A stretch of 64,000 nt of DNA, from contig NZ_CP089746.1 of assembly GCF_029541745.1 (NCBI RefSeq), forward strand, positions 8,164,344 to 8,228,343, given 5' to 3'. The notes under the pieces were generated by a model that was given only the letters and a program-made list of their open reading frames with translations, was not told the origin of the DNA and did no database searches. Origin of the DNA: Streptomyces sp. LX-29 (GTDB taxonomy: Bacteria > Actinomycetota > Actinomycetes > Streptomycetales > Streptomycetaceae). Positions within the stretch are counted from its first letter, which is position 1. Every line of letters starts with the position of its first letter. Both the position numbers and the translations under genes were made by a program. Below, in pieces: positions 25,679 through 35,338 of this stretch.

Positions 25679-27037
25679 ATGAGTCCTGCGCGCCGTCCTG
25701 CATCTGAACTCCCCAGTGACCCGGCCTACTTGCGGCTGATCTACACCCACGGACATCCTGCTGTCCCCTATGAGGACGAGGACACGCTCGAGCACTGGTA
25801 TGTCTCCATCCGTGCCTTCCACGATGAGGAGGAGGAATGCGAAGGCGGCTGCACCGATGCCTGCGACCGGCTCATCAACGATGGCAACGAGGTCGGGTAT
25901 CTGCGCTTGCGGCGGCTGCGCAACCACACCGGCGCAGACCGCTGGACGGTCGCGGACGCCGAGTCAGGTGACCTGGAGAGCATTGCTGCCGCCGTCCTCG
26001 ACGACGGCGAGTACTCGGCCGCCTTCGAGGAAGCCATCGAGTGCCCAGTGGGGGATCTGCTCATCCTGGATCGGGTGTTCCTGTCCAGGCCTTGGCGCGG
26101 GTTTGGCCTGGGTCCAGCGTTTGCGGCCGAAGCTGTACGCCGGCTGTCTGGCGGATGTTGCGCGGTCGCGGCTGAACCCGGGATGGCCGAGTGGCCCGAG
26201 AACAGGGAAGAGGTGACCGACGCCTATCGCGCCGCGGCGAAAGAGAAGATTGCGGCCCTGTGGGAGTCGATCGGCTTTCATCCCTTCCAGCGCGGCGTGC
26301 AGCTGCTGGATACGAGCCGACAGGAACCCGTCGACCTGCACCGGCAGCGCAGGAACGATCTGGAAGAGCTCTCCGCCGCATACCAGGCACACCTCAGCGG
26401 TCCCGCCGACCTGGCCGCCGCGCCTCAGTCGGTCACAGCCGCGCCCGACCCGGCTCCGTCTCGTGCGCCGGCCGATGCTCGCCAGCCTGCTCCAGGGCCG
26501 GTTATGCTGGCGGAGCGCGGCGACGGGCTGGCGGCCGCATCGAGCCTGTCCGCCCTGCAGGAGGACTGCGCGACATCCGGCTGGAGCCGCAGTGACCGCA
26601 CGGTCGCCCTGAAGGCGGCTGAGCAGGCCACCAGCAACACGGACCTGCGCCACCTCGCCGACCAGGTCGAGGACGTCCATTTCGGCCTGCGTGATGCCTG
26701 GGCCGCCGCGCTCACCTTCCCCGGCCGCTGCTTCAACGTGCGTCCCTTCCGCCAGGACCCGGCCGCGCTGGGGCCGCTGGCTGGCGTGTGGGTGTACGGC
26801 TCCAACCTCAACGGCCGCTTCCAGGGCCGCTCCCACGCCGTGGGCGGAGACTGCCAGCACTCGCGTCCCCTCACCCCGCACACAGAACGGATGACGCTGG
26901 CCCAACTCGTCGAACTCAGCAGCTTCTGGGAGTGGAACGGGCCCGCCTGCGCCTTCTGCCATGGATGGTCCGGACAGCGTCTGACGCCTGCTCAGCACGC
27001 GCACTACCTGAACGCCGTTGCCAACTACCAGCGCTAA
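25679..27037 (+). CDS. GNAT-like domain protein fused to an unknown C-terminal domain
   Basis: A 452-residue protein. Residues about 90-230 resemble an acetyltransferase (GNAT) fold: LILDRVFLSRPWRGFGLGPA (beta-4/loop region with the RxxGxG/A-like acetyl-CoA segment), AAEAVRRLSGGCCAVAAEPG and AALWESIGFHPFQRG. An acidic N-terminus with AFHDEEEECEGGCTDACDRL precedes it. The C-terminal 150 residues, with RCFNVRPFRQDP and the Cys/His segment GPACAFCHGWSG, are unrecognised; Cys pairs there could bind metal. The start at ATG 25679 was chosen because upstream frame is unconserved. Substrate unknown. It lies in the cluster of accessory genes beside the Tn7-like operon. Confidence 0.55.
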   Translation: MSPARRPASELPSDPAYLRLIYTHGHPAVPYEDEDTLEHWYVSIRAFHDEEEECEGGCTDACDRLINDGNEVGYLRLRRLRNHTGADRWTVADAESGDLESIAAAVLDDGEYSAAFEEAIECPVGDLLILDRVFLSRPWRGFGLGPAFAAEAVRRLSGGCCAVAAEPGMAEWPENREEVTDAYRAAAKEKIAALWESIGFHPFQRGVQLLDTSRQEPVDLHRQRRNDLEELSAAYQAHLSGPADLAAAPQSVTAAPDPAPSRAPADARQPAPGPVMLAERGDGLAAASSLSALQEDCATSGWSRSDRTVALKAAEQATSNTDLRHLADQVEDVHFGLRDAWAAALTFPGRCFNVRPFRQDPAALGPLAGVWVYGSNLNGRFQGRSHAVGGDCQHSRPLTPHTERMTLAQLVELSSFWEWNGPACAFCHGWSGQRLTPAQHAHYLNAVANYQR

Positions 27038-27264
27038 CCCGGATCGGCACACCATGCCTGACGTCGAGCCGGGCACCACGGGTTCCCGCCCGGGAACCTG
27101 GCATTGCGGGTTGGACATGCGGTGAAGGCGCCGCAGCAGAATGTGTCGTGCGTGCGAGGTTCGGTAGGTCACTCCTTGCAAGTGAGCGAGATGTGTTCAG
27201 CTTTGCTTGACAGATGGATGCACACGAGATCCTTGCCGCCAGCCTCTGCTGCGCCTGGTCCGCG

Positions 27265-30200
27265 TCACGTAGGTCCTTGGAACGAGCCAGACGTCGGATG
27301 TGAGTTTGCGTTGGCGAGTGCGTGTCTGACGCGGGCGCTGGGGTCGTATCGGAGCTGTTCGATAAGTCGTTCATAGCGGCCGTCCGTGTCGGGGATGAGC
27401 TGCGCCAGGGCGTGGGCGATGTTGTGTCTCACTCCGGGGTTTTTGTCGTGGGTGAATACGGTGGCGAGGGCGGGGTCGCGGTCGGGGTGGCGGTGCCAGC
27501 AAAGGACAGCTACCTGACGGATGAGGTGGGAGGGGTGGCTGGCGAGCAGGGCAACGGGTACGGCATGGAGCGGGTCAACGCTCATGAGTGTCTGGGCGTG
27601 CAGGTAGGACGTGCCGTTGTCTGCCTGGCCTGCGGCCAGGCGGGGGAGGAGCCGCTGCTGGACGGTGCCGGCTTGCTGGGCGGTATGGGAGAGGACAGCT
27701 GCGGCCAGGAGTGCCACGGCGGGAAACTGGTGGGCCCCGAGGTTGATCTGCAGGCCGCTCAAGGGATGCTGGGAGCGGCGTTCGAGGGCGTCCATAGGAT
27801 GCTCTCCGGGAGCATTGTGAAGGGCCAGGACGCGGTCGAACATTGAATTACGCATGGCCTCTGGGAGCGCCGAGGCGAGCCGAATCAGCGCCTGAAGGGC
27901 TGACGACCGCCGGTCAGCGGTGTCCAGCTTTTCTTCGGCCATGGTCATCAGCTGCGCCGCAAGCTTGACCCGCACCCGGTCGACAGGTTCCTCTTCGGGG
28001 CCGATGAGCGAAGGAATGTCGTGTGAAGCCATGAGCAGAGCGGCGGCCAGCTCGCGCTGGTGACCGATGCTGTACTCGTTGCGCTGTACGCCGACGGGTT
28101 CGTCGAGGACTGACTGCGTCATCACTCGCGCCGTTCGGTTAACCGTGGGGTCATTGACCTGCCAGTTCACCAGGACATGGACAGCGTCTTGGCGGCCGCT
28201 CGCGGCTTGCTTACGGACGGCTTCCACGAGAGTCTCGCCGGGAGCCTCAAGACCCGACAGGTGCCCATCCGCACTGGCCACGTGCCGCTCCCAGGCCTCA
28301 AGGAGGCCCTCGCGGGCACGGTCGGCTGTTGGCAGACCGGCGTCGACGCAGGCGGAGAAGTACGCGAGCATCTCCTTGTCCGTGAAGCGATAGTGGTTCG
28401 GCTCCCGCGGCAGCCACGACCACACCACGTCGAACACGCGGTTCGCCGGAGTCTCGGGCAGCCGCGAGGCCAGGGCAGCCAGCGCACCCAGTGCTGATTT
28501 CACGGAATCACTGCTTGATGATCCTGGGACCGGGCCAGCGATGACGATTTCCGCCAGGCGACCGGCGACTTCCTCCACAGCGGAGTCGGGAATGAAGTCG
28601 GCCTGAACCTTGAGGACCCCGCCAAGGGCGTAATGCACCCACCGGGCCTTGACCGGCAGGAAGCGACGCACATCGAGAAACTCGGTGGCGTCGTCAGCTG
28701 CCTTGGTCGCGAGCTTCTTCTGACCAGCCAAGATCAGATGCTCGACCGCTTGGCGGGGCATACCGCATCGCACAAAGATGTCCGCTAGTCGGTTACGCGC
28801 GCCGAGCTCGTCGGTCAGCGCACCGCTGATCCGGTCTTCCCACAGCCAGCGGCGTGCCCAGCGCAGAGCGCTGCGTGGCTTGTCGTCGACCAAGCCCTCA
28901 AGCGCACTGACAGCAGGATCGTGAGAGCTTTGAAAACGGCAGTTCTGCCGCGACCCGAGCGTCCGGGCTCCCAACAGAGCCCTGGAGGAGATTGCGAAGC
29001 CACTGCTTCCGAACCCGTACTGGTGCGCCAGGAAGGAGATCGACCGCAAGGCATGTCGGGCATCGCCACCCAGCCCGCTGCGTGTAGCGAACAGCACGGC
29101 GCGCCGGTACGCCTCCGCCGCAGCGTCACCCAGGTCCGCCAGGGCCAAGGCCCGGCCCTGGCGCATCAGGACCAGACTGGCGAACTCCTCCGCGAGGTAA
29201 CCGCTCAGGGCACGACGCTCCAGATCACCGAAGGCCTCCCGGGGATCCTTTCCGCCCCGTACGGCGAAGTCCGCCAGACAGCACTCCATCCGAACCCGCA
29301 TCTCGCCTGACTGGGCATCCACGAGGTCGTTCAGCAGAACGGCTAGGTCCGCGGGATCGTCGCGTGGGTCGTCTTCCACGACCATCTGTTCGGCCACGGC
29401 CAGCGCTACCCTCGGGGCAAGACCCTCGCCACTGTCGACCACATCCCGCAATGCCTCCACGACAGGCGCAAGGTCATACCCCTGCCCGTACCAGTCCTCC
29501 AGCGCGGTGAGTACGACATGGGCGGAACTGGCCCAGGAGCCTGCTTGATTGGCCAGGTTCGCTGCGGCACGCAATTCCGTCAGGGCATCCTGACCGCTGT
29601 CATAGCGGTCCAAAATCATTCCGGCGCTTACGCGGAACGCCTCCTGTACCGCGCCGCTCTCGGCGAGGAGCTCGCGCATGCGGACCTGCAAGGGCTCGGC
29701 GTGCGCGACATACGAGGCCTTGCGCAGCTCTCGCACCAGGTCGCCCAGCAGCTCGCTGGCCGGGCCCGGATCGGTTTCGGCCAGCTGCTGCGCCCGGTGC
29801 AGCGCGCCGGACAGCCCTAGGTGCTCCAGAGGATCGTTCAGCAGCGCGTATGCGTCCGGCAACGGCGGGTTCGCAGGGACGTCCATGCCGAAGAGTGCCT
29901 TGGCCCATTCTGGGCCGAAGATCCCACCGACCACGCTGGGGCGGTCCCGCAAGAAGCGCGTGAGGGCTCCGGCATCGTAGAGATCAATGATGAGATCCCC
30001 CTGGTACCGCTCCTGGAGTGAGACCAGCTCGTTCTCGACGTGCGTGTCATTGACACTGCATCCGGTAGCCAGGACAAAACGGTCAGCGGCAAAGTGCCGA
30101 TTGGACCACTCGCTCTTCGGTGTGGAGACCCGCGAAGGCCCTGCGAAATCAGTCACCGCGTCGCGCAAGGTGCGGGGAGACAGAGACTCGATGCGGCGGA

Positions 30201-30459
30201 CCTGGTAGACGTGGGTGCATCCGCCGCGTCGGCCGACAAGGTCGAGGCCCCCTTGGTCTTGGCCAGAGCGGCCATAGCCGCGGACGTCGTTCATGCCGTC
30301 GACGAGCCACATCACCTCGCCCACCAGACGCTCGAAGACGGGTGGCGACAGTTCGCCGAACGGGAGGACGGAAGGAACAGCCAATGGCGGCGGCAAGGCC
30401 GACTCCTGCCGACGGCTGACCAGCGCACCGAGGCGCACCTCGTAGATATCGTCGGGCAT
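27265..30459 (-). CDS. Large protein with N-terminal Mrr-like nuclease domain and helical repeats
   Basis: A 1064-residue protein. Residues about 40-105 have the Mrr/REase layout: FERLVGEVMWLVDGMNDVRG, then GQDQGGLDLVGRRGG (Asp73) and HVYQVRRIESLS (Gln86-x-Arg88 in place of the usual E/Q-x-K). The next 130 residues (RFVLATGCSVNDTHVENEL, IDLYDAGALTRFLRDRP) resemble the sequence that follows REase domains in STAND-type defence proteins, but no P-loop is present. The remaining 800 residues are helical TPR-like, then HEAT-like repeats (HLIRQVAVLCWHRHPDRDPA, NPGVRHNIAHALAQLIP). The start at 30459 has GGGAGG 5 nt upstream; an ATG 14 codons earlier has none. I infer a phage- or plasmid-sensing nuclease. 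The Arg replacing Lys may weaken or abolish cleavage. Confidence 0.55.
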   Translation of the reverse strand: MPDDIYEVRLGALVSRRQESALPPPLAVPSVLPFGELSPPVFERLVGEVMWLVDGMNDVRGYGRSGQDQGGLDLVGRRGGCTHVYQVRRIESLSPRTLRDAVTDFAGPSRVSTPKSEWSNRHFAADRFVLATGCSVNDTHVENELVSLQERYQGDLIIDLYDAGALTRFLRDRPSVVGGIFGPEWAKALFGMDVPANPPLPDAYALLNDPLEHLGLSGALHRAQQLAETDPGPASELLGDLVRELRKASYVAHAEPLQVRMRELLAESGAVQEAFRVSAGMILDRYDSGQDALTELRAAANLANQAGSWASSAHVVLTALEDWYGQGYDLAPVVEALRDVVDSGEGLAPRVALAVAEQMVVEDDPRDDPADLAVLLNDLVDAQSGEMRVRMECCLADFAVRGGKDPREAFGDLERRALSGYLAEEFASLVLMRQGRALALADLGDAAAEAYRRAVLFATRSGLGGDARHALRSISFLAHQYGFGSSGFAISSRALLGARTLGSRQNCRFQSSHDPAVSALEGLVDDKPRSALRWARRWLWEDRISGALTDELGARNRLADIFVRCGMPRQAVEHLILAGQKKLATKAADDATEFLDVRRFLPVKARWVHYALGGVLKVQADFIPDSAVEEVAGRLAEIVIAGPVPGSSSSDSVKSALGALAALASRLPETPANRVFDVVWSWLPREPNHYRFTDKEMLAYFSACVDAGLPTADRAREGLLEAWERHVASADGHLSGLEAPGETLVEAVRKQAASGRQDAVHVLVNWQVNDPTVNRTARVMTQSVLDEPVGVQRNEYSIGHQRELAAALLMASHDIPSLIGPEEEPVDRVRVKLAAQLMTMAEEKLDTADRRSSALQALIRLASALPEAMRNSMFDRVLALHNAPGEHPMDALERRSQHPLSGLQINLGAHQFPAVALLAAAVLSHTAQQAGTVQQRLLPRLAAGQADNGTSYLHAQTLMSVDPLHAVPVALLASHPSHLIRQVAVLCWHRHPDRDPALATVFTHDKNPGVRHNIAHALAQLIPDTDGRYERLIEQLRYDPSARVRHALANANSHPTSGSFQGPT

Positions 30460-31098
30460 CTGTACCTCCCTGTATCCGGACACGATGATTGCAGCACTCA
30501 CTGACAGCAGGGCAGGGCGTGCCAGTCCTGGGGCCGCGGATCTGGGCCTGCTGGCTCCGGAGCGTGGCCCCGCGTGGACGCTGCGGCGCTCCTCGAGCTG
30601 GCCATGTTGGGGAACAGCGCTCGGGCCGACCTCCTTGATCAGCCCGTCGGATATCCGTAAGGAGGCCGAACTTGCCGCCAGCCTCGACCGCCTTCATGGA
30701 CTCGTCGTTCACGCGGATCGAGTTTCTTGGCGTTCGGATACTGGGCGGAGGTGATGTTGTCGCCGCTCAGGTCCATGTCGAAGGCCGGTCCGCAGCGCGT
30801 GGATCTTCTCCTGCTACTTGACCTCGGTCTCGGTGAAGTCTTCGATGCCGGGGTGGTCGACGTCGAGGATGATCGCCATGACCGCGGTGGGTGGCGCCAC
30901 CGGTACTTGATCGTCCCGGCGGGGGCGTCGTGCCCGCATGAAGGACACCGACCTGGAGGTGATCGGTGCTCCCGCTGGCGAGCCTCTCGGCCGACGACCC
31001 TCCGCTGCCCTGAGCCTGGGCACAGGTGGCAGCGCATTATCTGCGGGACGACGTACAGCTTGGGCGTGCGCGTGGTACGCCGCGGGTAACTCTGCGGG
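30460..31098. other. 640-bp region without an intact gene
   Basis: On the minus strand, scattered fragments with coding character appear in different frames, for example MNDESMKAVEAGGKFGLLTD near 30640-30712 and a Cys-rich piece RCHLCPGSGQRR with GRCPSCGHDAP near 30940-31050. They look like decayed small genes. No function can be given. Confidence 0.35.
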
Positions 31099-31818
31099 AT
31101 GGCAAAGAGGAAGAAGCGTTCGCAGCCGTCCCTGCGGCTGACCCGGCAGAAGCTGGTCGACGGCTTCACTGGGCCTGACCAGACCTGTATACGCCTTGCC
31201 CGGCCTGAGGAGAGCCACCGGGTCGGTGAACTGCTCAAGGCGGCGACCGCTGAGATGGAGCAGGCCCATCTTGACGGTGTGGCCGCAGGCCGGTGCGGGA
31301 CGTGGCTGCTGGAGGGGCTGTCCGGTGTGGACCGGGCCCTAACGGAACCGCTGGTGCGTGCTGCTGCTGAAGGGCGACTGCAGGAGGCTGCCCTGGCGCT
31401 GACACTTCCGCTGGTCGCGCAGGCCAGGGACGGCGAGCTGGTAGGAGCACTGCTCGCGCTCCCGCCCGGTACGGTGGTGCAGACGGTCCGGGACGCCGGC
31501 TACCCGCAGCATGCGCTGCTGGCCATGCTCAAGTACGTCAAACTCAAAGCCCTCGCGGTCGCCCAGGAAGCACAAGGCCAAGGGCTGGGCGCGGCCCTAC
31601 TCAAGCGTTGCACCCAGCTGTACTGGCAGCTCGATTTCATGCTGCTGTACGGGGAGTTCGAGACCGAACGTGCCCTCGGGCCGTTCTATGAGCGTCAGGG
31701 GTTCACCGTGCTGGAGCCGGGAGAGAGTACCGATGTCGGCTATGTCCTGACCGGTCGGCCGATCGGTTTGGGAGCCGGGCCGGGGGAGCAGCTCTTCCTC
31801 CGCTGGAGAAGGAGCTGA
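31099..31818 (+). CDS. GNAT-family N-acetyltransferase
   Basis: A 239-residue protein with a GNAT fold in its C-terminal 80 residues: VKLKALAVAQEAQGQGLGAA carries the acetyl-CoA pyrophosphate-binding Q/RxxGxG/A motif (QGQGLG), followed by LLKRCTQLYWQLDFMLLYGE and LGPFYERQGFTVLEPGE. The basic N-terminus (MAKRKKRSQ) and the helical middle are unusual and unrecognised. The acceptor is unknown. The gene is free-standing between two eroded regions. ATG is preceded by only a weak purine run. Confidence 0.65.
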   Translation: MAKRKKRSQPSLRLTRQKLVDGFTGPDQTCIRLARPEESHRVGELLKAATAEMEQAHLDGVAAGRCGTWLLEGLSGVDRALTEPLVRAAAEGRLQEAALALTLPLVAQARDGELVGALLALPPGTVVQTVRDAGYPQHALLAMLKYVKLKALAVAQEAQGQGLGAALLKRCTQLYWQLDFMLLYGEFETERALGPFYERQGFTVLEPGESTDVGYVLTGRPIGLGAGPGEQLFLRWRRS

Positions 31819-32888
31819 TCCCACGAGACCCGGCAGCGCCGGGGCCGGCGTGCCCGCCCGACCGGACTGAGGCTTTCGTGTAGGCCCCGGGCCCGATCGC
31901 GTATTGTTCGCCAGCCAATAGTCGCGCCCGAACGGGACCCGGGCTTGGCGTCGGCGTGCCCGGGCAGAGGGGGCCGACCTCGTGGCGTCAGGGCGAGCAG
32001 GAAGCGGCCGTACAGTCACCTTCGCTGGTTGAGTTCGTCGGCCCACGTCAGTCCCCAGACCGCGTAATGCTCCAGCAGTTCCTCGCCCAGCCCGGGCGCG
32101 CTGCTCGTGGGCTTTTCAGCCGCGCCAGCAACCGCACCGTGATGCCGTTGGTGGTCGTTTGCCAGTCGGCCTGCGCCGCGTGTCGCCGCTGCTCGTTCAC
32201 AAGCGGCCCGACCTCCTCCACGCACAGCTGGGCGGCTTCGACCACAGCGTGCGCTCGCTCATCCAGGGGCACTGCGCCGTTCCTCGCGCAGCTCGCTCCC
32301 AACGCGCGCATGCCCGCGCAGCAGGCATCGAGATCCGCCCCGCCGAACCGGCGGCTGCCCGCGGATAGCTCGCCGATGGTCCCGCCGTCGGCGATGTAGA
32401 GGTCCGATAGGACCGAGTGCCGCTGCCACGCCGCATCCCATGGCTTCTTGACGCGCCACGGAGCCCCCAGTGCTTCGGGCTGCTTCGCGTGCCCCGACTC
32501 CAGGCCGCCGTGCCTCGGTCATGAGTCGGCCAATGGCAGCAGGCGACAGGCCCGGTGCGGCAAGTGTGTCCGGGGCGGGTTCGCCTGTGTGCGGTGCTGG
32601 CTCAGCGTGCGGCACGTTCTGGCGGTCGCTGTCGGAGTTCGTCCAGCAGGGACGGTGCCGATGCCGACGTTGATGTCGCGTGGCTCTGGCTGGTCCAGGC
32701 TCCAGCGGAAGCGGCGAGGGTGGATTAGCGTATGCGTCCATCGAAATGGTGGTGGAACGGTCTGGTGTCACCCGTTGGGGTGAGTAGCTGGCGCGGGTGC
32801 TCAAACGCCGGTCATAGCCTCGCGTCAGACGTATCCGCTACGCAGGACGCGTCCGGCTGGACCGGCCCGTGCGTACGCGGCTGTTTCG
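31819..32888. other. 1.07-kb region with only decayed sequence
   Basis: Lies between the GNAT gene and the second transposition operon. Besides the broken minus-strand gene listed at 32016-32520 nothing is supported. The left end of the second mobile element may lie here, but I could not find convincing terminal repeats by eye. Confidence 0.35.
32016..32520 (-). pseudogene. Broken gene of unknown family
   Basis: The minus strand reads WRVKKPWDAAWQRHSVLSDL, YIADGGTIGELSAGSRRF and AVVEAAQLCVEEVGPLVNEQ in one frame, then after a shift near 32120 continues SSAPGLGEELLEHYAVWGL and TWADELNQRR to a stop. Sequence before and after the shift has consistent coding character, so this is probably one gene of about 165 residues with a frameshift and no start in frame. 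Function unknown. Confidence 0.4.
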
Positions 32889-34538
32889 ATGTTGGAGGCT
32901 GTAGTTGATCACTGTGCCGTTATCCGCTGGCCTGCCTCGCGGGTACGGTCACCAGTGACCGCGCTGGATGACGCCTCCCAGGTGGACTTGGGCCGGCATC
33001 GCGACGAGCTGCGGCCCGCTGCTGTGGCCCAGCTGCTCAGACTGCGTGGGGCCGGGGAGCTGACGACCGCGCATGTTCGGCTGGTTGCCGATTCGGTGGA
33101 TGTGAGCGTGCGCACGATCTGGCGATGGCTCGCGCAAGCCGAGGAGACCGATACCACGGAGAAGCCCGAGCGCAGACGATTCCGAATTACCGACGAGATC
33201 GTCGATGTCCTTGCCGACTACCAGGGCAACGTGAAACGCGCTCACGAGCACCTGGTACTCGTAGCCGAGGCGGCGGGGGAGGACCCAGTGGGTCTGACCA
33301 CCCTGCACGACGCCATCGCTCGTGACCTCGACCCGGGATTCATGGCGGGTCTGCGGGAGGGCATTCCTGCTGCCCGTGGGTTCGATCCCGCTTTCAAACG
33401 GCCGGCGGTGGCCCGGAACCAGGTGTGGGAGGGGGACCACAAGCAGGCCCCGCTCGTCGTGATGATGCCCGACAAGAAGCTGTCGAAGGTGTGGGTAACG
33501 TGGTTCGAGGACCGCGGTACCAGCTATGTGATGGGCTGGGCGGTCACCGCCGGCTCCGCGCACCGCGGCTCGGTCCTGGCGGCCGTACGGGCCTCCGTCC
33601 TGCGGGAGGATCCTTATGGGCCGGCCGGGGGACTGCCTCAGCTCGTGCGGGTCGATGGCGGCGCCGACTTCCTGTCCAAGACCGTCCGGCGGGCCTTCGG
33701 ACTCCTCGGCGTACCGGTGCACCGGGTGCGCAGCGCCCGCCACAAGGGCGGTATCGAGCGGCTGAACCGCACCAGCATGACCCGCTTCTTCGCCGACCTG
33801 CCCCGCTACACCAAGGCGCCCCGGCTCGATCACCGCCGCCGCGTGGGCGAGACGGACCCGCCGCTGACCTTCGAGGCATTCGTTCAGCGCCTGGGGGAGT
33901 GGGTCACCGAGCACAACACCCAGCACGTGGTGCAGCGCACCGGGAAGACGCCCCTTGAGGCGTGGCTGGCCGACCACACCGAGATCCGTCCCGAGCCCAC
34001 CCCGGCCGAGCTCCGTGCCTTCATGCTGGAGAGCGATCACCGGCCGAGGAAGATCACCAGTCACGGGGTGGAGTTCGCCGGCCGCTGCTACATGCCCGAG
34101 AACGGTGTCGGGCGGATCGGGACCCAGGTGCGGGTGCGGTGGATGCCGCACCACTCCCACGAGATCGATCTGTACACCTTCCGCGGCGACCGTTACCTGG
34201 GCCGGGCGTTCCTCAGTGACGAGGCCACCGAGGAACTGCGCGCCAAGGTCCTTGCCGACCGCCAGGAGCACAGCGCTGACCTACGCCGGGCACTCAAGCG
34301 CTCCGGTGAGCGCAGACGCGACCGTTATCTGCCGGCTACCGAACCCCAACTGCCCGCCTCGGCAACCCGGATGACCAAAGAAGAGGCGCTCGCCGAACTC
34401 GCGGGCACCAGCCAGCGAGCGCCTGCCGCGCCCCGCCGTCGCGCGGAGCCCTACTCGCCCTTGACCCCCATCCCGGCCGCCTGGGCACGCCCCGGCCAGG
34501 CAACCGACCCCGCCAATCCGTCTTCGGAGGACACATGA
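32889..34538 (+). CDS. Mu/TnsB-type DDE integrase (second transposition system)
   Basis: A 549-residue transposase. An N-terminal helix-turn-helix (LVADSVDVSVRTIWRWLAQA) is followed by an rve catalytic domain with Asp183 (QVWEGDHKQAPLV), Asp256 (LVRVDGGADFL) and Glu290 (HKGGIERLNRTS), 33 residues between the last two. A Mu C-terminal domain follows, with ITSHGVEFAGRCYMPENGVG and RVRWMPHHSHEIDLYTFRGD. It differs clearly from the TnsB at 18.9 kb. The start is uncertain: ATG 32889 lacks a good ribosome-binding site and GTG 32955 is an alternative. Its stop overlaps the next ATG by 4 nt, first of a chain of overlaps through 39588. No TnsA or TniQ gene accompanies it. Confidence 0.85.
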   Translation: MLEAVVDHCAVIRWPASRVRSPVTALDDASQVDLGRHRDELRPAAVAQLLRLRGAGELTTAHVRLVADSVDVSVRTIWRWLAQAEETDTTEKPERRRFRITDEIVDVLADYQGNVKRAHEHLVLVAEAAGEDPVGLTTLHDAIARDLDPGFMAGLREGIPAARGFDPAFKRPAVARNQVWEGDHKQAPLVVMMPDKKLSKVWVTWFEDRGTSYVMGWAVTAGSAHRGSVLAAVRASVLREDPYGPAGGLPQLVRVDGGADFLSKTVRRAFGLLGVPVHRVRSARHKGGIERLNRTSMTRFFADLPRYTKAPRLDHRRRVGETDPPLTFEAFVQRLGEWVTEHNTQHVVQRTGKTPLEAWLADHTEIRPEPTPAELRAFMLESDHRPRKITSHGVEFAGRCYMPENGVGRIGTQVRVRWMPHHSHEIDLYTFRGDRYLGRAFLSDEATEELRAKVLADRQEHSADLRRALKRSGERRRDRYLPATEPQLPASATRMTKEEALAELAGTSQRAPAAPRRRAEPYSPLTPIPAAWARPGQATDPANPSSEDT

Positions 34539-35338
34539 CCACCACCGCCACTGCCGGCGCGCCGAAGCCACCGCCCGAGCCGGCGGCCCCGCGCCGCCCG
34601 GACCTGCGCCCGCAGTTCTTCCTCGGCCTTGAGGGCTCCTCGCTGGTCGCCACCGACACGCTGCTGCAGATCAAGGACACCGTCGTCGACACCGTCGAAA
34701 CACGGGCGATGTCGGTGATCTACGGCGACGCCGGGCTCGGCAAGAGCTTCGGCACCCGGGCCACGATCCAGGAGATGAACCCGGATCTGATCCTGCCCCT
34801 GGATTTCGCCCGCTCCCGCCCGGGGCCGAAGGACCTGCGCGAGGAGCTGTTCCACCAGATGAACCTCTCCTGCAAGATGCCGGGGACACCGACCGCGTTC
34901 GACAAGCTGCTGCGCGAGACTCTGCCCCGACGCCCGTATGTGATCGTGTGCGATGAGGCCCAGCAGTACCGGCGGGAGAACTTCGAGTTCCTGCGCAAGC
35001 TGTGGGACAACTGCGACCCCAAGCCCGCCATCCTCTTCGTCGGCGGCCGGGAGGCGTACGAGACGCTGCAGAGCGATCCGGCGCTGGCTTCGCGGATCTA
35101 CATCCGCCTGGAGATCCTGGCGATGACCGAGGAGGAGGTCCTCAAGACCGTGCCCGACTCGCACCCGGTGTGGAGGGGCGCGGATGAGGCGCTGCTGAAG
35201 CGGGTCGACACCCAGTACGCGCTCGGCTCCTTCCGGGAGTGGGTGAAGGTCACCAAGCACGTGGTCAAGGGCATGGAGCACTTGGGGGCCGACAAGGTCG
35301 ACGACCGGGTCGTGGACTGGGCGCTGAAGCGGTGCTGA
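34535..35338 (+). CDS. TnsC/MuB-type AAA+ ATPase
   Basis: A 267-residue transposition ATPase, expected to form filaments on target DNA and activate the adjacent integrase. Walker A GDAGLGKS at residues 64-71, Walker B VIVCDEAQ at 136-143, sensor 1 region ILFVGGREA, and Arg-finger candidate DPALASRIYIRLE. The proline-rich N-terminus (about 25 residues) is disordered. It overlaps the integrase gene by 4 nt (ATGA) and the next gene by 7 nt, so translation is coupled. No lesions seen. Confidence 0.85.
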   Translation: MTTTATAGAPKPPPEPAAPRRPDLRPQFFLGLEGSSLVATDTLLQIKDTVVDTVETRAMSVIYGDAGLGKSFGTRATIQEMNPDLILPLDFARSRPGPKDLREELFHQMNLSCKMPGTPTAFDKLLRETLPRRPYVIVCDEAQQYRRENFEFLRKLWDNCDPKPAILFVGGREAYETLQSDPALASRIYIRLEILAMTEEEVLKTVPDSHPVWRGADEALLKRVDTQYALGSFREWVKVTKHVVKGMEHLGADKVDDRVVDWALKRC

